Part shown: one piece after another, positions 1 through 10,100 of the stretch
Layout of the letters: each line of letters begins with the position of its first letter
How positions within the stretch are numbered: position 1 is the first letter of the stretch
NCBI GenBank assembly: GCA_022072055.1
Contig: JAJVIK010000001.1
Coordinates: 62,001-126,000 of the forward strand
Source of the DNA: a bacterium
GTDB taxonomy: Bacteria; Hinthialibacterota; Hinthialibacteria; OLB16
Reading direction: 5' to 3'
DNA length: 64,000 bases
The notes under the pieces: generated by a model
Databases searched by the model: none
Told to the model about the DNA's origin: nothing
Seen by the model: the letters and a program-made list of their open reading frames with translations, nothing else
Position numbers and translations under genes: made by a program

Positions 1-847
1 TCGTCGCCCCCAGGAGCCCAAAGAGCATGAGCGGAAGAACTCCATAGCGGAAAATGCTGTGTTGGATGGTCTCGGTGAGAACCGGGACGCCTTCCGAGCC
101 AAGGTGGATGAACCCGAGTTGCTCGAACTCCTTGGGGGCGAGATACAGCCAAGCGGTTCCGCCGGCCTCCTCCTCCCCGTAGATGCGGTGAACATAGCGA
201 TCGGGGCGCTCTTCGATCTTCTCGCGCGCCATTTGGAGGAGCTCCGAGCGCTTGCCGTAGGTGAGGCACATTGGCGGGCACATCTCGGCGCAGGCGGGGA
301 TCTTTCCTTCCGCGGTGCGCTCGGCGCAGAAATCGCACTTGCGGACCCTCGGGGCGAGCGGTTCAAGGAACTCGTAGGCTGGAACCTCGAAGGGGCAGGC
401 GACCATGCAGTAACGGCAGCCGATGCACTTCCAAGGGTCATAGACCACCGCGCCGGTTTCGGTCTTCTGGAGGGCGCCCACGAGGCAGGCGGAGACACAG
501 CCGGGGTTGAGACAGTGAAGGCAGTTGGATTTCACATAGGTGGGTTTGTCCGGTTCCTCTTCGTTGGGGAAACGATTGACCACGGTGAGGGCGTTCGCGT
601 CCATGCGTCGATGGTTCTCGAAGACCGCCTTGTCCTCGAAGGCCTCGACCGGGAGGTCATTGAGGTGGTGGGCCTGGCTGCAGGCAAACTCGCATTTCCG
701 ACAGCCGATGCAGTTGGTGGTGTCGACCAGCATGCCCATTGGGTCCTCGTGGGAATCGCCCCCCGAGGCCCCGGCGGGGGTCGCTCCGACCGCTGTAAAT
801 GCAGTGGTTCCAAGGACTTCCAGAAACTGACGGCGGTCGAGATGCAT
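1..847 (-). CDS. HybA-like 4Fe-4S ferredoxin subunit, Tat-exported (C-terminus cut by window edge)
   Basis: This gene is not in the ORF track because it runs off the left edge; I translated it directly. The ATG at 847 opens a twin-arginine signal (MHLDRRQFLEVLG). The mature part holds four ferredoxin-type cysteine groups: NCIGCRKCEFAC (about residues 45-56), NCLHCLNPGCVSAC (108-121), KCIGCRYCMVAC (140-151) and KCDFC plus CAEMCPPMC (170-194). A hydrophobic segment near the cut end (FRYGVLPLMLFGLLGA) fits the C-terminal membrane anchor of HybA and formate-dehydrogenase beta subunits. Such proteins pass electrons from a periplasmic hydrogenase or dehydrogenase to a membrane quinone-reactive subunit. 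The partner genes would lie beyond the left edge. A 137-bp gap separates it from the giant gene upstream on the same strand. Confidence 0.88.
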   Translation of the reverse strand, partial: MHLDRRQFLEVLGTTAFTAVGATPAGASGGDSHEDPMGMLVDTTNCIGCRKCEFACSQAHHLNDLPVEAFEDKAVFENHRRMDANALTVVNRFPNEEEPDKPTYVKSNCLHCLNPGCVSACLVGALQKTETGAVVYDPWKCIGCRYCMVACPFEVPAYEFLEPLAPRVRKCDFCAERTAEGKIPACAEMCPPMCLTYGKRSELLQMAREKIEERPDRYVHRIYGEEEAGGTAWLYLAPKEFEQLGFIHLGSEGVPVLTETIQHSIFRYGVLPLMLFGLLGAT

Positions 848-896
848 GCCCTTGCCCTGCCCTTTTGGTCGGAGTCACCGAGCCGACTGACCTATT

Positions 897-914
897 CTGG
901 TACTCTTCTACCAG
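897..914. promoter_or_regulatory. Inverted repeat upstream of the HybA-like gene
   Basis: CTGGTA and TACCAG form a perfect 6-bp inverted repeat around a 6-nt centre. It sits 50 bp upstream of the ferredoxin ATG, between the giant gene's stop and this start. It could be an operator or a weak hairpin. There is no T-tract, so I do not call it a terminator. Confidence 0.3.
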
Positions 915-984
915 TATACGCCACTGGGGTGGGAGAAACAAGGGTGTGGGGAACGAGTTGGGCGGTGAGGGAAGGACTTTCGTC

Positions 985-3900
985 TCAATAGAACTCCCAA
1001 TCCTCGACCGCGAGGGGTTCTTCCTCGGTGGGTGTGGGGGTCGAAGTGGGTGTCGCCGTGACGGTTTCCGTTGCGGTGGCGGTAACCGTTGAGGTCACGG
1101 TCGGGGTTTCTGTTGGGGTGTTGGTCACCGTGTTTGAAGGCGTTGCTGTGATACTGGGCGAGGGAGTCGCGCTCGGGGTCCGAGTGATCGTCGGGGTGGC
1201 GGTCACCGTCGGGGTCTGGGTGCGGGTGACGGTCGGGATTTGTGTGAGGGTGGGTGTCGGGGTTCGAGTGATGGTGGGGGTGCGGGTAATCGTGGGCGAA
1301 GGGGTTCGAGTGATAGTGGGGGTCCGGGTAATCGTGGGCGAAGGGGTTTGGGTGATGGTTGGGGTGCGAGTGATGGTGGGCGAGGGAGTTTGGGTGATGG
1401 TGGGGGTGTTTATATTTGTTGGCGTGGCTGTCACGGTATTTGTAGGGGTGTGGGTGGAGATGGATGTCTGTGTTTCCGTGGCTGTCGGACTGGGCGTGGT
1501 GGTGGGATCGGAGATCGTCAAAGTCGTTGTGCCCGTGTCTGTAAAGCCGAACTCATCGGCCACACGTAGGAGGATGGTGCGAGTCCCCGTTCCGAAAGCT
1601 GCAAGGACCGACCAAGGGACCGAAGCGTTGCAGCCGGCACAATCATAGGTCCCATCGTTGTTAATATCCCATTGCCAGGACACGATGGAATCACCGCATC
1701 CCTCGTTGGGGTCGTACGATCCCGAACCATCCAATGTCAACGGATCACCCACGCAGATGAAATATGGGCCACCCGCATCCGCGATCGGGGGTACGTTAGT
1801 CATTAGGACCGTCACATTGTCCGTGTCCATGGCCGACTGTGGGGGAACGTGGTTATCTCTCACGGTTAAGGCCGCCAGGTAAGTTGCAGCCGCGCTATAG
1901 GTGTGAGTTGTCCGGCCATCAAATACGCCATCCGGGGCGAGAACACTGGTTTCGGTATATGTCTCGCCGTCGCCAAAGCTCCATTCGTAGCTGACGATTT
2001 GGAGGGCAGGATTCTGGTGATAGCTTGCGCTCCCATCAAAGGTCACAGTCTGTCCGCAAGTTACAGTACTTGGTGAAGTGAGGATGGCAACGGGAGTGTC
2101 GCCGTAGATCGTCAATGAGGTCGAAGCCGAGCCTGTTGCGCCCAATGTGTCGGTCACCAACAGGGCGACGGCGTGAGTCCCGAGGCCGAGGGCATTCACT
2201 TGCGCCGCTGTAAGGGTAGGCGTGGCGCCGACAAGGGAAACCGCCCCACCGGCGATCGTCCATTCCCAGGACACGACGTGGTCGCCGCAGGCCGCATCGG
2301 GGTCGGACGAGGCGCTGCCGTTCAGGGAGATTGGAGAATTGATAACGCCTGCATACGGTCCTCCGTGTGAGGCCACTGGAGAGTGATTTCCCTGGTTGAC
2401 CGTGACCGTGTGCGTAACGGAGTCAACAAGGGGTGGGACAGAATCGTCAGTTACTGTCAGGGTCGTAGTGTAAGCGCCAAAGGCGCTGTACGCGTGGTTT
2501 ACGACCGCACCGGAACCGGTGTTGCCATCCCCGAAATCCCATTCATAACTCACAATGTGGCGCGCCGGATCGGGGTGGTAGCTTGCGCTTCCATCGAAGG
2601 TCACATTCACCTGACAGGGGGCTGGATTCGGATGTGCCGTGAAAGCGGCCACCGGTGGCGTGGGGCCTGGGTAATCGTAGGCGACATACTCGCTCCACAT
2701 CTCCGACGAAAACCGGCTGCCAGCCAGACTGATGCTCGAGGGGAAGGAGCCATAGATTTGGTTGCTGAAGAATCCCTGGCCGTACGCGCCGTCCGTGTAG
2801 CTGGGCACATCCGCCGTGCTGTCGGTCAGATAGGCCAGCCAGTAGTCTCCGGTGGTGAGTATGAGTGAGCTGGGCGTGCCGTTGGAAATCGGCTCGGTCA
2901 GCCACGCGCCGTTGGCTGTGTTGGCGATCGAGCCGGACTGCCAGAGGAGATTCCTGGGTTCGTTGTCGTCATAGATCGCCAAGCGCAGGTTCCCCGCGTT
3001 CTTGTGCGAATAGAAGCGGACATCGGTAAGGTCGCCGTCCTCGGCCAGGGTCATCGTCGTGGCTTTGATGTAGTGCTTGTGAGAGAGGGAGACCTTCACC
3101 ACCCGGCCCGGATCAAGAAGAGTTCCAGAACCAAAATAGAGAAACCCGTGGTACTCATCGATCCCTCCGGTCCATAGTTCGCTCTCTTCGGGACCAAGAA
3201 CAACTGCTCCCAGCCTCGAAAGCGGATTCATCCCAACTTTGACGACTTGTCCTGGAGTGGTGTCTGTCCCAAAATAAGCGCATCCATTGACGCCATCCAC
3301 CACCGCTCCGCGTAGCATGTCCTCGCCGGTGTTCAAGGTCAGCGACCCCACCCGACTCGGAACAGAATCAACTGTCGAACCGCAATTCACTTTGACGATT
3401 TGACCCGGCGCTGTATTGGCGCCGAAAAAGGCGTGATCCGTTATCATGTCATACGCGGCGGAGGACAAGTAGTCTTCGCCGCTGTTTAATGTGAGCGCCC
3501 CAAGCCTGGTAGGAGCCGCCGCGCCGGCGCCCAGTGAGACTTTCACAATCCTTCCGGGGCTTGTGTATGTCCCAAAGAAACCATAAGCGTATCCCCCAAA
3601 ACTTCCGATCACGCCGCATTGGAGCAGGTCCTCCCCGGTGTTCAGGGTCACCGCCCCAATCCGTGTGGGCAGAGCCACCCCCGCGCCCAGGGCCACCTTG
3701 ACCACGCGACCGGGAGTGGTGGCGGTGCCGAAATAGGCGTTGCCATTCACAGTGTCTATAATCCCACTCATGATGTTGTTTTCGCCTGAATTGAGGGTGA
3801 GCGCTCCGACTCGCGTGGGGAGATTTCCGCCGGAACCCAGAGCGACCTTCACAACCCTTGCGGGGGAGGTGTATGTCCCCAGGTACGCGTATCCGTTGGC

Positions 3901-6858
3901 CGCATCCACCAACAGAGCGCGGATGCCGTTTTCGCCGCTATTGAGAGTGAGGCCGCCAACCCGCGCGGGAGCGGCGTTCCCACTGCCCAGGGCCATCTTG
4001 ACCAGCCTGCCGGGACTGCTCTCCGTTCCGAAATACCCGTACCCATTGGTTGTGTCGAGTGCTACTCGGCGGAGGCTGTTCTCACCGGCGCTGACAGCCG
4101 TGGCCCCCACGCGCTTGAAGGGGTAGATGGACTCGATATCCAGTTTCACAACCCTCCCGGGCGTTGTGTAAGTCCCCAAGTATGCGTAGTGGTTGTCGGC
4201 GTCGATCAGCACCCCCCAGAGGCGGTTTTCGCCACTGTTCAAAGTGACCGCGCCCACGCGCGTGGGCGGATTTGATCCGACGCCCAAAGCCACCTTGATC
4301 ATTACGCCGGGAGATGTGTCGGTTCCAAAGTATGCGGTACTATTGGTCCGGTCGAGAACTGCCCCTACCAGTGAGTTTTCGCCGCTGTTAAACGTCAAAG
4401 CCCCCACCCGCGTAGGGGGATTGCTTCCACTCCCCAAGGCCACCTTCACCACCCTCCCGGGAGTAGTGTTTGTTCCGAAGTAAGCGTAACCGGCAGTCGA
4501 GTCGATCACCACGCTTGTCAGGTCATCCTCTCCTGAATTGAGGGTCACGGCCCCGATGCGCTGGAAGGACCTCGATGGATTAATGTCCACCTTCACGACG
4601 ACCCCCGGAGCGATTCCAGCTCCATCATTTGTTCCAAAATACACATACCCGTTCGACGGGTCGATCGCACCGCACCAGAGGCTATTTTCCCCCGCGTTCA
4701 GCGTGATCGCGCCCACCCGCGTCGGCGGGTTGCTCCCGCTCCCCAGGGCCACTTTCACGACAATTCCCGGAGCGGTATTCGTGCCGAAATAGGCGTAGCT
4801 GTTGGCGGAGTCGATCACGGCGCTCCAGGGACCATTCTCTCCGCTGTTTAGTGTTACCGCGCCGACTCGCGTGGGCGGATTCGCCCCGCTTCCCAAACCG
4901 ATTTTGACCACGCGGCCCGGAGTTGTGTTGGTTCCAAAATAAGCATAACCAGCCGAGGGGTCGATCACCCCGCAATTGAGGTTGTTTTCGCCTGTGTTGA
5001 GCATCACGGCCCCCACGCGGGTTGGGGGGTGACTCCCATCCCCCAGATCAACCTTAACCACCTGGCCCGGAGAGGTCCAGGTTCCGAAATAAGCATACCC
5101 GTTGGCTGAGTCCACCACGGCACTTTGGAAATTGTTTTCTCCACTCTGCGCGCTTATCGCGCTATGCCGCCGAGGGAGGTCCGGCTGGCCGAGGGAGACT
5201 TTGACCACTTGACCAGGGTTGGTGAGTGTCCCGAAATAGGCGTAGCCAGCAGATGGGTCAATCACAGCTGAAACGAGGTTATCCTCTGGCCAAACCGTGG
5301 CGGTTACTGAGCCCGCGATGGAGGGTGGCGCTACGCCGCCTCCCAGGGCAACTTTGACTACCAGCTCTGGATTTCCGTAATAGGTTCCAAAATACGCGTA
5401 TCCTGCGCCTGGATCAATAGCAGCACACCAAAAGCCATATCCGTATGGACCAGGAGGATGAGTTGCGGCGCCAATGCGCTGAAATGTACGACTTGGCGAA
5501 ATGTCAAGCTTGACCACTTGTGGTGAATATGTATCCGTTCCGAAATAGGCATAGCCGTTGACAGTATCGATCAGCGCACATCTGAGAGCATCCTCCCCCG
5601 GATTCAATGCGACCGACCCAACCCGCGAGGGAGGATCGCTGCCTTGACCTAAGGCCACCTTCACCACGATCCCGGGTGAGGTGTCCGTCCCAAAATAGGC
5701 GTAGCCATTCGCCGGATCGATAGCGCCGCACAGGAGAGAGTCCTCACCCGCATTGAGCGTCACGGCGCCCACACGGGTGGGAGGGTTACTCCCGCTGCCC
5801 AAGGCCACCTTCACCACGATCCCTGGGCTGGTCCACGTCCCAAAATAGGCGTAGCCGTTGGCTGTGTCGATCACAGCGCTCCAGAGATAGTTCTCGCCCG
5901 AATTCAGGGTCACCGCGCCCACACGGGTGGGAGGGTTACTCCCGCTGCCCAAGGCCACCTTCACCACGATCCCCGGGCTGGTGACCGTTCCGAAATAGGC
6001 GTAGCCGTTGGCTGTGTCGATCACCGCGCTCTCGAGACCGCTCTCGCCCGAATTCAGGGTCACCGCTCCCACACGGGTGGGGGGGGTGCTGCCGGACCCC
6101 AAGGCCACCTTCACCACGATCCCCGTACCAGTCCACGTCCCGAAATAGGCGTACCCGTTGGCTGTGTCGATCACCGCGCTCCGGAGACCAGATTCACCTG
6201 AACTCAGGCTCGCAGCACTCGCACGCCCGAACTGATTCGTGGGATACGAGTCACTCCCCACATTGCTATTCCCCGCCGCAGGGTCCGAAAAAGAGAGCGA
6301 GTGGTCCGTGAAGGTGTGGCCGCCTTTGTCCGTGACGCGCAGGGTGATGGGGTAAACCTTTTCCTCCAGGTCGTGCGCGGTCCAATCGGCGCTGTACATG
6401 CCGAGAGTGCCCAGCGCGTTGACCCCGCCGCTGTTCATCGGCGCGGGCTTCAATTCAACCGTTTCGATTCCGCCCAAGTCGGCCTCCACTTTCGCCACAC
6501 CCGCTTGCGCCTTCACAATGACCGAGAGCGAAAGCTTCTCGCCGTTCTTCACCGAGGGCGAGGAGAGCGTGGGAATGATGTGGATTCTGCCATCGCCTGC
6601 GCCGATGACCTCACCGGCGCGTGAGTCCGCTGTGGCGGATGATTCGCCCTCGGCCGCGACTGCCGCCGCGCGCGCGGCGGACATGCGCGAACTCAGGTCC
6701 GCCGCAAGGCCCTCCGCGGCGCCCGCATTCACGGCCCAGGCCCAGGCCAGGAGCGCGAAGATCAGCGCCGCGCGAACAACGACCCATGTGTGGGATCCGC
6801 ATGCGGCGAAAGTTGAGACGTACGGTTTTCCAGGCGAGTCATGCAGTCGGGTACTCAT
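985..6858 (-). CDS. Giant secreted protein: 21 propeller-blade repeats, jelly-roll, four PKD domains, Thr/Pro stalk
   Basis: I start at the ATG at 6858, preceded by GGGAGGG; the ORF-track start at 6882 is a TTG with no better site. After a signal peptide (hydrophobic AALIFALLAWAWAVNAGA) comes an Ig-like domain (about residues 95-195). Then follow 21 repeats of about 50 residues with the core [15 protein letters not shown] and tail VVKVALGSG (about 215-1280). Next are a jelly-roll-like module (YIKATTMTL to SEYVAYDYPG), four PKD domains (for example VSYEWDFGDG) and a Thr/Pro/Ser stalk of about 140 residues. The C-terminus is [10 protein letters not shown]. Blade count and sequence suggest three seven-bladed beta-propellers in tandem. 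It is probably a surface or extracellular adhesion or polymer-binding protein; no catalytic motif is visible. It is paralogous to the next upstream gene. Confidence 0.85.
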   Translation of the reverse strand: MSTRLHDSPGKPYVSTFAACGSHTWVVVRAALIFALLAWAWAVNAGAAEGLAADLSSRMSAARAAAVAAEGESSATADSRAGEVIGAGDGRIHIIPTLSSPSVKNGEKLSLSVIVKAQAGVAKVEADLGGIETVELKPAPMNSGGVNALGTLGMYSADWTAHDLEEKVYPITLRVTDKGGHTFTDHSLSFSDPAAGNSNVGSDSYPTNQFGRASAASLSSGESGLRSAVIDTANGYAYFGTWTGTGIVVKVALGSGSTPPTRVGAVTLNSGESGLESAVIDTANGYAYFGTVTSPGIVVKVALGSGSNPPTRVGAVTLNSGENYLWSAVIDTANGYAYFGTWTSPGIVVKVALGSGSNPPTRVGAVTLNAGEDSLLCGAIDPANGYAYFGTDTSPGIVVKVALGQGSDPPSRVGSVALNPGEDALRCALIDTVNGYAYFGTDTYSPQVVKLDISPSRTFQRIGAATHPPGPYGYGFWCAAIDPGAGYAYFGTYYGNPELVVKVALGGGVAPPSIAGSVTATVWPEDNLVSAVIDPSAGYAYFGTLTNPGQVVKVSLGQPDLPRRHSAISAQSGENNFQSAVVDSANGYAYFGTWTSPGQVVKVDLGDGSHPPTRVGAVMLNTGENNLNCGVIDPSAGYAYFGTNTTPGRVVKIGLGSGANPPTRVGAVTLNSGENGPWSAVIDSANSYAYFGTNTAPGIVVKVALGSGSNPPTRVGAITLNAGENSLWCGAIDPSNGYVYFGTNDGAGIAPGVVVKVDINPSRSFQRIGAVTLNSGEDDLTSVVIDSTAGYAYFGTNTTPGRVVKVALGSGSNPPTRVGALTFNSGENSLVGAVLDRTNSTAYFGTDTSPGVMIKVALGVGSNPPTRVGAVTLNSGENRLWGVLIDADNHYAYLGTYTTPGRVVKLDIESIYPFKRVGATAVSAGENSLRRVALDTTNGYGYFGTESSPGRLVKMALGSGNAAPARVGGLTLNSGENGIRALLVDAANGYAYLGTYTSPARVVKVALGSGGNLPTRVGALTLNSGENNIMSGIIDTVNGNAYFGTATTPGRVVKVALGAGVALPTRIGAVTLNTGEDLLQCGVIGSFGGYAYGFFGTYTSPGRIVKVSLGAGAAAPTRLGALTLNSGEDYLSSAAYDMITDHAFFGANTAPGQIVKVNCGSTVDSVPSRVGSLTLNTGEDMLRGAVVDGVNGCAYFGTDTTPGQVVKVGMNPLSRLGAVVLGPEESELWTGGIDEYHGFLYFGSGTLLDPGRVVKVSLSHKHYIKATTMTLAEDGDLTDVRFYSHKNAGNLRLAIYDDNEPRNLLWQSGSIANTANGAWLTEPISNGTPSSLILTTGDYWLAYLTDSTADVPSYTDGAYGQGFFSNQIYGSFPSSISLAGSRFSSEMWSEYVAYDYPGPTPPVAAFTAHPNPAPCQVNVTFDGSASYHPDPARHIVSYEWDFGDGNTGSGAVVNHAYSAFGAYTTTLTVTDDSVPPLVDSVTHTVTVNQGNHSPVASHGGPYAGVINSPISLNGSASSDPDAACGDHVVSWEWTIAGGAVSLVGATPTLTAAQVNALGLGTHAVALLVTDTLGATGSASTSLTIYGDTPVAILTSPSTVTCGQTVTFDGSASYHQNPALQIVSYEWSFGDGETYTETSVLAPDGVFDGRTTHTYSAAATYLAALTVRDNHVPPQSAMDTDNVTVLMTNVPPIADAGGPYFICVGDPLTLDGSGSYDPNEGCGDSIVSWQWDINNDGTYDCAGCNASVPWSVLAAFGTGTRTILLRVADEFGFTDTGTTTLTISDPTTTPSPTATETQTSISTHTPTNTVTATPTNINTPTITQTPSPTITRTPTITQTPSPTITRTPTITRTPSPTITRTPTITRTPTPTLTQIPTVTRTQTPTVTATPTITRTPSATPSPSITATPSNTVTNTPTETPTVTSTVTATATETVTATPTSTPTPTEEEPLAVEDWEFY
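1165..1284. repeat. 120-bp block identical to 7435-7554 inside the Thr/Pro stalk code
   Basis: This stretch of the first giant gene's stalk is base-for-base identical, as far as I can read, to 7435-7554 in the second, including third codon positions. The surrounding stalk sequence differs by indels. This points to recent duplication or gene conversion between the tandem paralogues. Confidence 0.8.
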
Positions 6859-7134
6859 GGTGGCGCAACCCTCCCAAAGCAAGGCGACAGGATCGCAGGG
6901 ATCAGTGGTAGTAATACATATCGTCTATACTTGTTCAGAGGCAGCTTGGGCCGTTTTCCGCGCTTCCTAGGTCGTCGGGGCGCGAGATCAGGAATCCGGC
7001 TTCACTCTATGGGTACGCAGCGCGGTGCCGGGTTGCTACAAGAAACTTCTGAATACCGGCATGGCTTCCGAATGGGGGGTGACGGAAGTGGAGTCGGTGC
7101 TTCGCGGGCCACGCCGTAAGGAGCTGTTGTCTTT

Positions 7135-10100
7135 TCAATAGAATTCCCAATCCTCGACCGCGAGGGGGTCTTCCTCGGTGGGTGTGGGGGTTTCCGGTGG
7201 GGTCTCGGTTTCAGTCGCCGTGGGTGTCGCTGTGACGGTTTCCGTGACCGTGGCGGTGGGGGTCAGGGTCACGGTTGAGGTAACGGTCGGGGTTACTGTG
7301 GGGGTGTTGGTCACCGTGTTTGACGGCGTTGCTGTGATACTGGGCGAGGGAGTCGCGCTGGGTGTTTGAGTCACCGTGCGCGTGGGTGTCCTGGTGATGG
7401 TCGGTGTGTGGCTTGGAACCGGGGTGTGAGTGGAAGTCGCGCTCGGGGTCCGAGTGATCGTCGGGGTGGCGGTCACCGTCGGGGTCTGGGTGCGGGTGAC
7501 GGTCGGGATTTGTGTGAGGGTGGGTGTCGGGGTTCGAGTGATGGTGGGGGTGCGCGTGATCGTGGGCGAAGGGGTACGGGTGGCTGTTGGAATTGAGATT
7601 GTCAGCGTTGTGCTTTCCGAATCTGTGCTGCCGAATTCATCCGTGACCAGAAGTGTGACCGCAAACGTTCCAATCCCAAGTCCATCAATTTGGGCCGCAG
7701 TGAGGGTTGGACTGCTGCCACTCAGGGAAATACTCTCCCCAACATTCCACGTCCACGCCACGATGGAGTCGCCACACCCCACATTCGGGTCTGAAGACCC
7801 CTGTCCATTCAGCGTTCGACCGTTCCCTATGGTTGTATAATATGGCCCACCGGCACTTGCCGTGGGCGCAATATTCCCTTGGTTAGTCAGGACTGTGTGC
7901 GTGACCGAATCGACAAGGGGCGGCACCGAGTTGTCTGTTACCGTAAGCACGGCATCGTAGCTGCCGTAGGCGCTATAGGCATGGTTCGCGATTGAACCCC
8001 AAGCAACATCCCCGTCTCCAAAATTCCACGCGTAACTCGTGATTACGCGATCGGGTCTCCCATGGCTGGTGGTTCTTCCGTCAAATGTAATCTGCTGACC
8101 ACAGGCGGCAGGATTCGGGCTCATATTGAAGTTTGCGGTAACCACACAGTTGTAAACAGTAAGGGTCGTAAATCCTTGTGAAGTCGCTCCGTATGAGTCC
8201 TGGACCCTCAAACGCAGGGAGTAGGTTTGCGGAGCTAATCCTAGTGCGGTGAGATCTACAGAAACTATCTCACCGGACGCATCATTGGTCCCATCCCCGT
8301 TTAAGTCCCAGTCCCACGCGACAATTGCGTCGCCAAAAGCTGCGTCGGGATCGTAGGACGCTGAGCCATTAAGCACAAACGCGGTATCATTTGAGCAAGG
8401 CCTATACGGCCCGCCAGGTTGCGCAACTGGTGGCTGGTTCGCATGTGTGGGCGTGGAGGTAACCGTCGGCGTCAATGTAGTCGTAACTGTCGGCGTTTGA
8501 GTCACGGTTGAGGTCGGGGTCACGGTCGGTGTCACCGTGTTGGTGGCGGTGGGCGTAACCGTCGCCGTGGGCGTGGCGGGATAATCATAAGTGATGTACT
8601 CGCTCCACATCTCCGAGGAGAATCGGCTGGCCGCCAGGCTGAGGGTGGAGGGGAACGCCGCAAATGGTTGACCGAAGTAGAAGCCTTCCCCATAACTCCC
8701 CTCGGTGTAGCTCGGGACCGACTGGGTGCTATCCGTCTGATACGCCAGCCAGTAATCCCCAGCTGAGAGGAACAGCGAGGAGGGGGTACCGTTTGAAATC
8801 AACTCGGTCAACCAAGCCCCGTTCGCGGTGTTTGCAATGGACCCGGACTGCCAGAGGAGATTCATCGGCTCGTCCTTGTCGTAGATCGCGAGTCGCAGAT
8901 TGCCCGCATTGGTGTGTGAATAGAAGCGAACATCGGTGAGCACACCGCTTTCGGGCATGGTCATGGAGGTGGCCTTGACATAGTTCTGCTGTGAGGTGAA
9001 GTAAATGGACTCCAAGTCGAGTTTGATGACCCGGCCCGGCGCGGTGTGAGTTCCGCAATAGCCATAGGCATTGGCGGTGTCGATAATCGTGCTGTAAACC
9101 TCGTTCTCGCCCGATTCCAGGGTCAAGGCTCCAACCCGCGTGGGGAGCGCCGAACCGGTCCCCAGCTTGACCTTGACAACCTTAGCGGGGCTGGTGATGG
9201 TCGTGAAATAAGCGACCCCCTCCGCGGGGTCAATCATCGCGCCGCCAAGGGAATCCTCCCCGGAGTCGAGTGTGAGCGTCCCGATCCGTTGAAATGTACC
9301 AGAGGGGTTGGTTTCGATCTTCACCACCTTTCCGGGAAAGGTTGCCGTTCCGAAGTAAGCATACCCGGCAGCCGTGTCGATCACCGCGGCGGCGAATTCC
9401 TCCTCGCCGGAGTTGAGAGTAATCGCTCCGACACGGGTGGGCGCGGAGCCCCCGTTTAACGCAACCTTCACAATCTTGCCGGGGGAGGCGAAGAAAGTCC
9501 CAAAATACGCGTAGCCCCCGGAGGGGTCGATGACCGCCGAGTAGGGGTTGTTTTCGCCGGAGTTTAGGGTCACCGCCCCAACTCGTGTCGGTGGATTGGA
9601 GCCACTGCCCAGCGCCACCTTCACGACTCGGCCGGGCGCGGTCCCGGTGGTGAAATAGGCGTACCCAGCGCTCGAGTCGATGACGCTTCGTTTGAGATAG
9701 TTTTCTCCCGAGTTGAGAGTCAGCGCCCCGACTCGCTGGAAGGTCCGCGAAGGATGAGTGTCCACCTTAATCACGCGACCGGGAATTGTGTCGGTTCCGA
9801 TGTAGGCGTAACCAGTGGTTGTATCGCGCGAGATGCATGTGGGATTATTTTCACCGGAGTCCAGCGCGATGCTTCCGACCCGAGCGGGAGCCTCGTTTCC
9901 ATTCCCTAGGTCGACTTTGATGATCTTCCCTGGGCTACCGGTGTTGTTCAGGAAGTACCCGTAACCATTGACCGTATCAATGGCGGCGTTGAGGGAGAAA
10001 TGGTCTTCTCCACTGTCACCCGTGATTGCGCTATGTCGCCGCGGCAGGTCCGACTGGCCGAGGGAGACTTTGACCACCTGGCCGGGATTTGTATAGGTCC

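Noticed and set aside
59-991. 310-residue plus-strand ORF at the left edge
   Set aside because: It lies opposite a clear ferredoxin gene with 16 patterned cysteines and a Tat signal. Its own translation has no recognisable domain, so it is a shadow ORF.
1028-1648. 206-residue plus-strand ORF rich in Val and Gly
   Set aside because: It is the reverse reading of the Thr/Pro stalk code of the giant gene; low-complexity sequence keeps the frame open by chance.
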